Shown here piece after piece: positions 58,429 to 64,000 of a stretch of DNA of 64,000 bases. The stretch lies in NCBI RefSeq assembly GCF_017566145.1, contig NZ_JABFCL010000003.1, positions 62,001 through 126,000 on the forward strand, read 5' to 3'. The translations under genes were made by a program, and so were the position numbers. A model generated the notes under the pieces. The model searched no databases, was not told where the DNA came from, and was given only the letters and a program-made list of their open reading frames with translations. How positions within the stretch are numbered: position 1 is the first letter of the stretch; the number at the start of each line of letters is the position of its first letter. This stretch comes from Bittarella massiliensis (ex Durand et al. 2017). GTDB lineage: Bacteria; Bacillota; Clostridia; Oscillospirales; Ruminococcaceae.

Positions 58429-58634
58429 GCGGGCAGCGCCGGGCCGACATCCACGTCGGGGCCTTGGTGGACATCGTCCTCAAAAGAGATCAGCGCACCG
58501 GCCGTCTCACCAGAGGACACGTCAAGCGGATATTGACGGGCAGCGCCACCCACCCCCACGGCATCAAGGTGATGCTGCGGGAGGGCGACCAGGTGGGCCG
58601 GGTGCAGGCGATTTTGGAGGAGAGCGATGAATAA
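58425..58634 (+). CDS. YwbE family protein (DUF2196)
   Basis: A 69-residue protein that matches the B. subtilis YwbE pattern closely: QRRADIHVGALVDIVLKRDQRTGRLTRGHVKRIL (key part VDIVLKRDQRTGRLTRG, residues 15-31) and ATHPHGIKVMLREGDQVGRVQ. It is probably a small beta-barrel, function unknown. GTG 58425 overlaps the sirtuin stop by four bases, and its own end overlaps the next gene by eight, so the three are translationally coupled. Confidence 0.88.
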   Translation: MSGQRRADIHVGALVDIVLKRDQRTGRLTRGHVKRILTGSATHPHGIKVMLREGDQVGRVQAILEESDE

Positions 58635-59214
58635 GCTGCAGGGCTTTTACAGGTTGCGCCAGGGCGGGCTGCCCGCCGTGCCCTGGCAGACCTTTTCCCC
58701 CGACACCCGCTTGGAGGAGGGCATCCTCTGGACGGTGCGCAGCGCCGTCGAGCGGGGGGACGACCAGAACTTGCCCCGGCTGGTGGGGGCCCCTGCCGCC
58801 GAGGCGGCGGCCTTTGCCCTGGACCTCTTGAGGGAGCTGGGCCCTGGCGGGCTGGTGGTCTACTACCCCTATTTTGTGGCGGAGAAGAGCGGGGTGATCG
58901 AACTCTCCCCCTTTCGCACCGTCATCGAGGCGGTGCGGGGCGACCTCTGGAACCTGGCCACCGGCGGGGAGCACGACGAGACGGTGGTCATCACCGACGA
59001 GGACGTGGAGGTGATGGGGGACGAGGGCTTTCTCTCCCCCGCCGAACTCGACGAGCTGGCCGGCTGCGCCCTGCGGGCCCGCCGCCGCTTTCGGGGGGAG
59101 CTGACCCAGGCCAGCGCCCTCTATCTGGAGTGGAGCTACGCCCGCAAGAGCGACCTGCAAAAGCGCCCTGTCGGCCCGGCCCAACTGGTCTTTTACGAGC
59201 TGCGGGCGGTCTGA
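58627..59214 (+). CDS. Uncharacterised 195-residue protein
   Basis: A soluble, acidic protein with no motif I recognise. Noticeable features are LVVYYPYFVAEKSGVIELSP near residue 78, the acidic ETVVITDEDVEVMGDEGFLS near 120 and a C-terminal helix with YLEWSYARKSDLQKRPV. No signal peptide or membrane helix. ATG 58627 overlaps the ywbE end and is preceded by GGAGGAG. It appears to be the last gene of the sirtuin-ywbE operon; its role may relate to that pair, but this is only context. Confidence 0.65.
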   Translation: MNKLQGFYRLRQGGLPAVPWQTFSPDTRLEEGILWTVRSAVERGDDQNLPRLVGAPAAEAAAFALDLLRELGPGGLVVYYPYFVAEKSGVIELSPFRTVIEAVRGDLWNLATGGEHDETVVITDEDVEVMGDEGFLSPAELDELAGCALRARRRFRGELTQASALYLEWSYARKSDLQKRPVGPAQLVFYELRAV

Positions 59215-59279
59215 TCTTGCCGTCTTGGAAAAGGGTCTGTCAAATTTCTGACAAAGGTTTGTCGAAAGTGGGAATATGG

Positions 59280-59308
59280 TTGCGAAAGGGTCCCTCTTTG
59301 TGTATAAT
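59280..59308 (+). promoter_or_regulatory. Promoter of the zinc-ribbon gene pair
   Basis: TTGCGA (59280-59285), 17-base spacer, TATAAT (59303-59308). Confidence 0.65.
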
Positions 59309-59372
59309 AGGGGTATTCTAAAGCGGGTTTCATGGCGATTGTTTCCGCTTTGGGGAAAAGGAGGTCGGTTTT

Positions 59373-59804
59373 TTGACTTGCCCGAACTGCGGCGTTGACA
59401 ACGCCGAAAACAGTGCCTTCTGCAAGGCCTGCGGCGCCTCCCTCACCGGGGAGCAGCCCGCATCGCAGGCGGCGTGCCAGAGCGAGGCGATGGCGGCGCC
59501 CTATCAGCCGCCGGTCTACTCGATGTATGCCCCCTACCTGCCGGCCCCCCGGCGGGAGTACACCTGGAAGGACATCTGTACCATTGTTGGATTCATCAGC
59601 TCCATTGCGGGGCTGTTCACCTTCTGGGTGGTGCTCTGTCCCATGGGGCTGCTCACCAGCTGCCTGGGGTACCGGGGCAACCGCACCAGAGGCCTGGCCG
59701 TGGCGGGAATCATCATCTCGCTGTTGGCCATTGCCATCAAGATCGGCTTTATCCTCTACCACCTGGACGTTCTCCCCTCCTGGCTCACCGACGGGGCCTT
59801 GTAG
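59373..59804 (+). CDS. Zinc-ribbon membrane protein, DUF4190-like
   Basis: A 143-residue protein. The N-terminus is a zinc ribbon, CPNCGVDNAENSAFCKACGA (CxxC ... CxxC, residues 3-22), followed by a Pro/Tyr-rich linker and two membrane helices: CTIVGFISSIAGLFTFWVVL and LAVAGIIISLLAIAIKIGFIL, the second after a GYRGNRTRG loop typical of DUF4190. TTG 59373 is eight bases after AAAGGAGG. A similar zinc-ribbon membrane protein follows. Such proteins are common in Firmicutes; their function is not established. Confidence 0.78.
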   Translation: MTCPNCGVDNAENSAFCKACGASLTGEQPASQAACQSEAMAAPYQPPVYSMYAPYLPAPRREYTWKDICTIVGFISSIAGLFTFWVVLCPMGLLTSCLGYRGNRTRGLAVAGIIISLLAIAIKIGFILYHLDVLPSWLTDGAL

Positions 59805-59867
59805 GGGGATTGACTGTCAGACACCCGCCGCCAACGGGGCGGTGGCTTTTGAAAGGAGAAAATGCAG

Positions 59868-60374
59868 ATGAAATGTAACAAATGCGGCAGTGAGCTGGAG
59901 AGCGGCGCCAAGTTCTGCGCTGTCTGCGGCGAACCGGTGCCCCAGGCCCCCGAGGGCGACAGCGCCCCCCAGCAGCCCTACCAGAGCGCGCCCCAGCCCG
60001 AGCCCCAGCAGGCCGCCTATAATTACGGCGCCCCCCAGCAGGACGCGAGCTACAGCTATGGCGCGCCCCAGCCCCAGGCCTCCCCGGTCTACGCCAACGT
60101 TCCCCCGGTCAGCGGCACCGCCTATCTGGTGTGGTCCATCATTGTGACCATCTTCTGCTGCCTGCCCCTGGGCATCCCCGGCATCGTCTTCGCCTCGAAG
60201 ATCGACAAGCTGGCCGCCATGGGCGATCTGGCCGGCGCGCAGGACGCGGCCAAGAAGTCGAAGATGTTCTCCATCATCGGCGCCATCGTGGGCGCGGTGG
60301 TGATTATCGTCACGATCATCTTCTATGTGGCCGTTATCGGCGCTGCGGTCAGCGGCAGCTATTACTACTACTAA
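59868..60374 (+). CDS. Zinc-ribbon protein with CD225/dispanin-type membrane domain
   Basis: A 168-residue protein. Zinc ribbon CNKCGSELESGAKFCAVCGE at residues 3-22, a low-complexity Pro/Gln/Tyr/Ala linker with repeated YGAPQ units (about residues 30-80), and a CD225-like pair of helices: YLVWSIIVTIFCCLPLGIPGI near 90 with the CC-LPLG motif, the loop DLAGAQDAAKKSKM, then the final helix and a SGSYYYY end. ATG 59868 gives better SD spacing than ATG 59862. A strong terminator follows. Role unknown. Confidence 0.8.
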   Translation: MKCNKCGSELESGAKFCAVCGEPVPQAPEGDSAPQQPYQSAPQPEPQQAAYNYGAPQQDASYSYGAPQPQASPVYANVPPVSGTAYLVWSIIVTIFCCLPLGIPGIVFASKIDKLAAMGDLAGAQDAAKKSKMFSIIGAIVGAVVIIVTIIFYVAVIGAAVSGSYYYY

Positions 60375-60404
60375 ACACCCGGGGCTTTTGGGCCCCTCGG
60401 CAGG

Positions 60405-60435
60405 TGCCGCGGCGGGTTTCCGCCGCGGCATTTTT
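60405..60435 (+). terminator. Terminator after the zinc-ribbon pair
   Basis: TGCCGCGGCGG / CCGCCGCGGCA perfect 11-bp stem, loop GTTT, T5. Confidence 0.93.
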
Positions 60436-60465
60436 GCGCCTGTTCGCCCCCGGCGGGATAGGCGG

Positions 60466-60495
60466 TTGCCAAAACGGCGCGCTTTCGGGTATACT
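60466..60495 (+). promoter_or_regulatory. Promoter of the second GNAT gene
   Basis: TTGCCA (60466-60471), 18-base spacer, TATACT (60490-60495). Confidence 0.6.
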
Positions 60496-60555
60496 AACAC
60501 GGTATCTGCTTTGGCCCGGCAGTCTGTGTTGCCGGGCAGAAAGGGAGTGTTTGCA

Positions 60556-61053
60556 GTGACAGGAGAGACTGCGCGGCTGCGGCTGCGCCCCCTGGCCGAG
60601 TCGGATGCCGACGCGGTGTTCTCTTTGACCAGCGACGCTGAAGTGGCCCGCTTCATGCGCTTTTCGCAGCAGCGGGAGCGGGGTGAGGCGGTCCAGCTCA
60701 TTCGGGACTACCTCGCCTCAGGCGGCTGGGCCTTTGCCATCGAGCGAAAAGCGGATGGGCGGTTTGTGGGGGTCTATGCCGTCCGCCCCAGCGAGGGCGA
60801 CCCCGTCCGCTGGGACATGAGCACCTTCACCGCCAAGGACTGCTGGAACCAGGGCTATTCCAGCGAGGTGCTGGGCGAGATCCTTCGCCTGGCCAGAAGA
60901 GAGCTGCCGGGGATCACCCTGGTGGGCCACGTGGTGGCCGAGAACCGGGGCTCCCGCCGGGTGCTCGAAAAAAACGGCTTCTCCCACACCGATACCCTCC
61001 GCTTCCCCGACATGGAGGGGGAGGGCCTCTGCATCTACCAACTCGCCCTCTAA
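60556..61053 (+). CDS. GNAT acetyltransferase, RimJ/RimL-like
   Basis: A 165-residue acetyltransferase. TARLRLRPLAESDADAVFSL is the RimJ/RimL-type start, FVGVYAVRPSEGDP near residue 63 and RWDMSTFTAKDCWNQGYSSEVLGEIL near 78 form the acetyl-CoA site (the WNQGYSSEVL variant of the usual WGKGYATEA), and VVAENRGSRRVLEKNGF near 128 the final helix. Substrate may be a protein N-terminus or a small amine. GTG 60556 is eight bases after AAAGGGAG. It is 34 bases upstream of the symporter gene. Confidence 0.85.
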   Translation: MTGETARLRLRPLAESDADAVFSLTSDAEVARFMRFSQQRERGEAVQLIRDYLASGGWAFAIERKADGRFVGVYAVRPSEGDPVRWDMSTFTAKDCWNQGYSSEVLGEILRLARRELPGITLVGHVVAENRGSRRVLEKNGFSHTDTLRFPDMEGEGLCIYQLAL

Positions 61054-61087
61054 ATCCCCTCCAAACCATCTTGCAAAGGAGTTTTCT

Positions 61088-62530
61088 ATGAGCGCCGTCT
61101 TTGCCTTCTTTGACGCGATCTCCCAGGCCTTTCGCAGTTTTCTGGGGGCTGCCAACGACTTTTTGTACAGCTTTATCCTCATCTTTTTGCTGGTCATCGC
61201 CGGGCTCTACTTCACCTTTCGCACCCGCTTTGCCCAGTTTCGGCTGCTGCCCGACGCCGTCCGCTCCATGGCCGAGCGCAGGGAAAAGGGGACGGTCTCC
61301 TCCTTTCAGGCGCTGATGATCTCCACCGCCTCCCGGGTTGGCACCGGCAACATCGCCGGGGTGGCCACCGCCATCGCCCTGGGGGGCGCGGGGGCCGTCT
61401 TCTGGATGTGGGCCATGGCCCTGGTGGGGGCCGCCTCCGCCTTTGCCGAGAGCACCCTCGCCCAGATTTACAAGGTGGGGCGGCCCGGCGAGTACCGGGG
61501 CGGCCCGGCCTACTACATCCAAAAGGCTCTGGGCAAGCGCTGGCTGGGGGTCTTGTTTGCCGTCCTCCTCATCGCCTGCTTTGCCTTTGGCTTCAACGGG
61601 CTGCAATCCTACACCATCACCTCGGCTTTCACCCCCTATTTTTGGCCCTCTCTGGCCCCCTATGCCCCGGCCATCATCGGTTTGGTACTGGCGGCGGGAA
61701 CCGCTCTGGTCATCTTCGGCGGCACCCAGCGCATCGGCTTTATCACCTCTGTCATCGTCCCGGCGATGGCCGTCATCTACATGGCCCTGGGCTTTGTCAT
61801 CATCGGCCTGAACATTCAAAAGCTGCCTCAAGTCCTCTCCCTCATCCTCTCCCAGGCCTTTGACCTGCGGGCCATTGCCGGCGGGTTTGCCGGCTCGGCC
61901 ATCGTGATCGGCATCAAGCGGGGCCTTTTCTCCAACGAGGCGGGGATGGGCAGCGCCCCCAACGCCGCCGCCACTGCCCAGGTCTCTCACCCGGTCAAAC
62001 AGGGTACGGTGCAGGTTTTGAGCGTCTTTATCGACACCCTGCTCATCTGTACCACCACCGCCTTCATCCTCCTCTTCTCCGGGGTGCAGGGGTCGGAGAG
62101 CCTCAACGCCCTCCCCTTTGTGCAGGCGGCGGTGGGCAGCCAGGTGGGCCAGTGGGGCGTCGGCTTCATCGCTTTTTCGGTGCTGGCCTTTGCCTTTAGC
62201 TCCATCGTGGGCAACTACTGCTATGCAGAGGGGAACCTCCTCTTCATCCGGGACAACAAACGCCTCCTCACCGTCTTTCGCTGGGTGGTGGTGGCCGCCG
62301 TCTTCTTCGGCGCGCAGGCCGACTTCGCCACCGTTTGGGACCTGGCCGACGTCCTCATGGGGCTGATGGCCATCGTCAACATCGCCACCCTCTTTGCCCT
62401 GTCAAAGACTGTCTCCCTGGCCGAGAGGGACTACACCCGCCAGAAAAGGGAGGGCAAAGACCCCGTCTTCTGCCCCGCCCAAATTGGCATCACCGGCGCC
62501 GACTGCTGGGAGGATGGTTCCCGGCAGTAA
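61088..62530 (+). CDS. Alanine/glycine:cation symporter family protein
   Basis: A 480-residue AGCS transporter, about eleven membrane helices. Family signatures: SSFQALMISTASRVGTGNIAGVATAIALGG (key part ASRVGTGNIAGVA near residue 82), EYRGGPAYYIQKAL near 138, and KRGLFSNEAGMGSAPNAAATA near 278. It would import alanine or glycine with sodium or protons. Compared with AgcS/AlsT, all these substrate-site segments are present. ATG 61088 follows AAAGGAG. The C-terminal tail is cytoplasmic and carries CPAQIGITGADCW. Confidence 0.95.
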   Translation: MSAVFAFFDAISQAFRSFLGAANDFLYSFILIFLLVIAGLYFTFRTRFAQFRLLPDAVRSMAERREKGTVSSFQALMISTASRVGTGNIAGVATAIALGGAGAVFWMWAMALVGAASAFAESTLAQIYKVGRPGEYRGGPAYYIQKALGKRWLGVLFAVLLIACFAFGFNGLQSYTITSAFTPYFWPSLAPYAPAIIGLVLAAGTALVIFGGTQRIGFITSVIVPAMAVIYMALGFVIIGLNIQKLPQVLSLILSQAFDLRAIAGGFAGSAIVIGIKRGLFSNEAGMGSAPNAAATAQVSHPVKQGTVQVLSVFIDTLLICTTTAFILLFSGVQGSESLNALPFVQAAVGSQVGQWGVGFIAFSVLAFAFSSIVGNYCYAEGNLLFIRDNKRLLTVFRWVVVAAVFFGAQADFATVWDLADVLMGLMAIVNIATLFALSKTVSLAERDYTRQKREGKDPVFCPAQIGITGADCWEDGSRQ

Positions 62531-62555
62531 CTCGTTTTGCCAACAGAAAAGAGAG

Positions 62556-62583
62556 GGGGCTGCTCACCGCGAGCGGCCCCTTT
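62556..62583 (+). terminator. Weak terminator after the symporter gene
   Basis: GGGGC-T-GCTC / GAGC-G-GCCCC, T3 only. The rest of the 265-bp gap to 62796 shows short inverted repeats and T-runs but no gene. Confidence 0.5.
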
Positions 62584-62716
62584 CCCATTGCACCCCCTTT
62601 CCGGCAAAAGCGCCGGGTCGCCGGCTACCCCCTGTGAAGTAGGACGAAAAGCCCCCCTTTTTTTTGGGCAGAACGCGCTGATTGGGCGATCGCCCTCCCT
62701 TTTTTGCAAAGGCCGA

Positions 62717-62746
62717 TTGCGCCCTGGTGTTTTTCCGTGCTATCAT
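62717..62746 (+). promoter_or_regulatory. Promoter of the kinase-GH1 pair
   Basis: TTGCGC (62717-62722), 18-base spacer, TATCAT (62741-62746). Confidence 0.5.
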
Positions 62747-62795
62747 AGAACCGGCAAGACCCCATCGGAAAAAGGACAGGAGGAAATAGGCAGAA

Positions 62796-63392
62796 ATGAG
62801 CACCCTCTACATTGTTGCCGGGCTGCCCGGAACCGGCAAGACCACCCTTTCCGAGTACCTGCAAAAGGAGTTGGGCGTCCCCCTCTTTTGCAAGGACAAG
62901 ATGAAGGAGATCCTCTTTGACGTGGTGGGCTTTCAGTCCCCCCAGGGCAAAGAGCAGCTGGACCGCGCCAGCACCGAAATTCTCTACTACGACGCCCGCC
63001 GCTGCCTGAAAGCCGGCGGCGATGCCATGATCGAGAGCAACTTCAAGGCCTGCGATCTCCCCGATGTGGAGAGGTTGGCCGGCGAGTTTGGCTGCCGCTG
63101 CGTCACCCTCTACCTCACCGGCGACCTGCGGGTCATCTTTGACCGGCTCTGCGCCCGCAACCACGCTCCCGACCGCCACCCGGCCCACGCCATCGACGAC
63201 CACTACCCCCTCCGCCCCGGCGAGAGCGATCCCGCCACCATCCTGGAGGACTGGGGCGAGTTTGAGGCCATGGTGAAGAGCTGGGAGGTGGAGAAGTTCC
63301 ACCTGGGCCCGGTGGTCACGGTGGACACCACCGACTTTTCCAAAGTTGACTTTCCGTCCGTGCTGGCAGAGCTGCGGGCCTGCCTGCAATAA
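62796..63392 (+). CDS. P-loop kinase, AAA_33-type
   Basis: A 198-residue predicted kinase. LYIVAGLPGTGKTTLSEYLQ is a strong Walker A, CKDKMKEILFDVVG near residue 33 the substrate loop, AMIESNFKACDLP near 77 resembles the ESNF-type motif of zeta-toxin/gluconate-kinase relatives, and LYLTGDLRVIFDRLCARNHAPDRHPAH near 108 carries the lid arginines. Substrate unknown; GH1 genes next door could suggest a sugar, but that is context only. ATG 62796 follows GGAGGAAA. Confidence 0.78.
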   Translation: MSTLYIVAGLPGTGKTTLSEYLQKELGVPLFCKDKMKEILFDVVGFQSPQGKEQLDRASTEILYYDARRCLKAGGDAMIESNFKACDLPDVERLAGEFGCRCVTLYLTGDLRVIFDRLCARNHAPDRHPAHAIDDHYPLRPGESDPATILEDWGEFEAMVKSWEVEKFHLGPVVTVDTTDFSKVDFPSVLAELRACLQ

Positions 63393-63422
63393 CCGCACAG
63401 AAAAAAAGGAGGAACCAGACCA

Positions 63423-64000
63423 ATGGCAATCAACTACCGACCCTTCCCCAAAGACTTTATGTGGGGGGCCTCCACCAGCGCCTACCAGGTGGAGGGCGCC
63501 GCCGAGGAGGACGGAAAGGCCCTCTCCCAGCAGGACGTCATCAACCGCCGGCCCGGCGTGGCCGACGCCTCTCTGGCCAGCGACCACTACCACCGCTTTA
63601 AAGAAGACGTGGCCCTGATGAAGGAGCTGGGGATGACCTCCTACCGCTTCTCCATCTCCTGGTCGCGGGTCTTCCCCCAGGGAAATGGGGAGCCCAACCC
63701 CAAAGGGGTGCAGTTTTACCACGACCTCATCGACGAGCTGCTGGCAAACGGCATCACCCCCATCCCCACCCTCTACCACTACGATATGCCCCTGGCCCTG
63801 GTGGAGAAGTACGACGGCTGGATTGACAGGGAGAGCGTGAAGGACTTTGCCCACTACGCCCGCTTCATCATCAACGAGTTTAAGGACAAGGTCAAGTACT
63901 GGACCACCATCAACGAGCAGAGCATCATCGTTCAGTTCTGGACCCAGAAGTGCCTGATCCCCGAGAAGTACCTGGACAACCCCCAGATTCGCTACCAGAT
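63423..64000 (+). CDS. Glycoside hydrolase family 1 beta-glucosidase/6-phospho-beta-glucosidase (3' truncated)
   Basis: The first 192 residues of a GH1 enzyme that runs off the window. FPKDFMWGASTSAYQVEGA is the classic GH1 N-terminal signature; DHYHRFKEDVALMKELGMTSYRFSISWSRVFPQG (key part YRFSISWSRVFPQG near residue 78) follows, and WTTINEQSIIV near 160 contains the acid/base Glu (TINEQ in place of the usual TxNEP). The NEQ variant and the absent C-terminus leave it open whether the substrate is phosphorylated. ATG 63423 follows AAAAAAAGGAGG, 30 bases after the kinase. Confidence 0.93.
   Translation, partial: MAINYRPFPKDFMWGASTSAYQVEGAAEEDGKALSQQDVINRRPGVADASLASDHYHRFKEDVALMKELGMTSYRFSISWSRVFPQGNGEPNPKGVQFYHDLIDELLANGITPIPTLYHYDMPLALVEKYDGWIDRESVKDFAHYARFIINEFKDKVKYWTTINEQSIIVQFWTQKCLIPEKYLDNPQIRYQ

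Overview
The window reads as a chromosomal segment of a high-GC (roughly 60-65% by eye) Gram-positive anaerobe, most likely a clostridial/Oscillospirales-type Firmicute. Reasons: Shine-Dalgarno sequences close to GGAGG before almost every gene, many GTG and TTG starts, a PyrK/PyrDB-type dihydroorotate dehydrogenase, an ECF vitamin S component, LicD/TarI/TarJ ribitol-phosphate genes, YwbE and an initiator tRNA typical of bacteria. No phage, transposase, CRISPR array or rRNA was seen. The organism assignment is inference. The first gene (NUDIX) and the last (GH1 glycosidase) are cut by the window edges.

Layout. 0-8 kb: NUDIX hydrolase, inactive-looking rhomboid, a membrane protein, RidA, two tandem DeoD-type purine nucleoside phosphorylases behind a promoter with an operator-like palindrome, then a run of small genes (YbhB-like, a FUSC-HAD fusion, a zinc-ribbon protein, a P-loop kinase, a GNAT). 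8-15 kb: serC-serA, an FAD oxidoreductase divergent from glpK, and a second D-2-hydroxyacid dehydrogenase. 15-18.5 kb: HD-GYP protein, lipoprotein, tRNA-fMet, a Cys/acid-rich small protein, TatD. 18.5-28.3 kb: a complete de novo pyrimidine operon pyrB(+zinc tail)-pyrC-pyrF-pyrK-pyrD-carA-carB with a structured leader. 28.4-33.6 kb: nucleoside salvage, with three nucleoside 2-deoxyribosyltransferase paralogs behind three LacI-family-like boxes, an SDR, and two nucleoside hydrolases.

33.6-38.2 kb: an ABC-F ATPase gene with an elaborate leader (four-codon upstream ORF, attenuator-like hairpin, SD-sequestering hairpin), a lipoprotein whose start is probably frameshifted, a PAS protein, an AAA ATPase, and a gene-free stretch that has its own minus-strand promoter and terminator and may be a structured RNA gene. 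38.2-49.7 kb: galE and a cell-surface polysaccharide locus (two GT2, LicD, TarI, TarJ, GT4, Wzy-like polymerase, Wzz-like copolymerase, P-loop-less kinase-like protein, Wzx-like flippase), whose distal half is visibly lower in GC. 49.7-53.5 kb: pgk-tpiA-gpmI. 53.6-64 kb: degV-trmL-ECF S component-pyridoxal kinase, deoxyinosine glycosylase, sirtuin-YwbE-unknown operon, two zinc-ribbon membrane proteins, GNAT, alanine/sodium symporter, P-loop kinase and the GH1 glycosidase.

How it fits together: the strongest theme is nucleotide economy. The window has full UMP synthesis next to purine phosphorolysis, deoxyribosyl transfer and nucleoside hydrolysis, plus a deoxyinosine repair glycosylase. The second theme is a ribitol-phosphate-containing surface glycan. 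All functions are inferred from reading translated sequence against remembered families; no database search was run.
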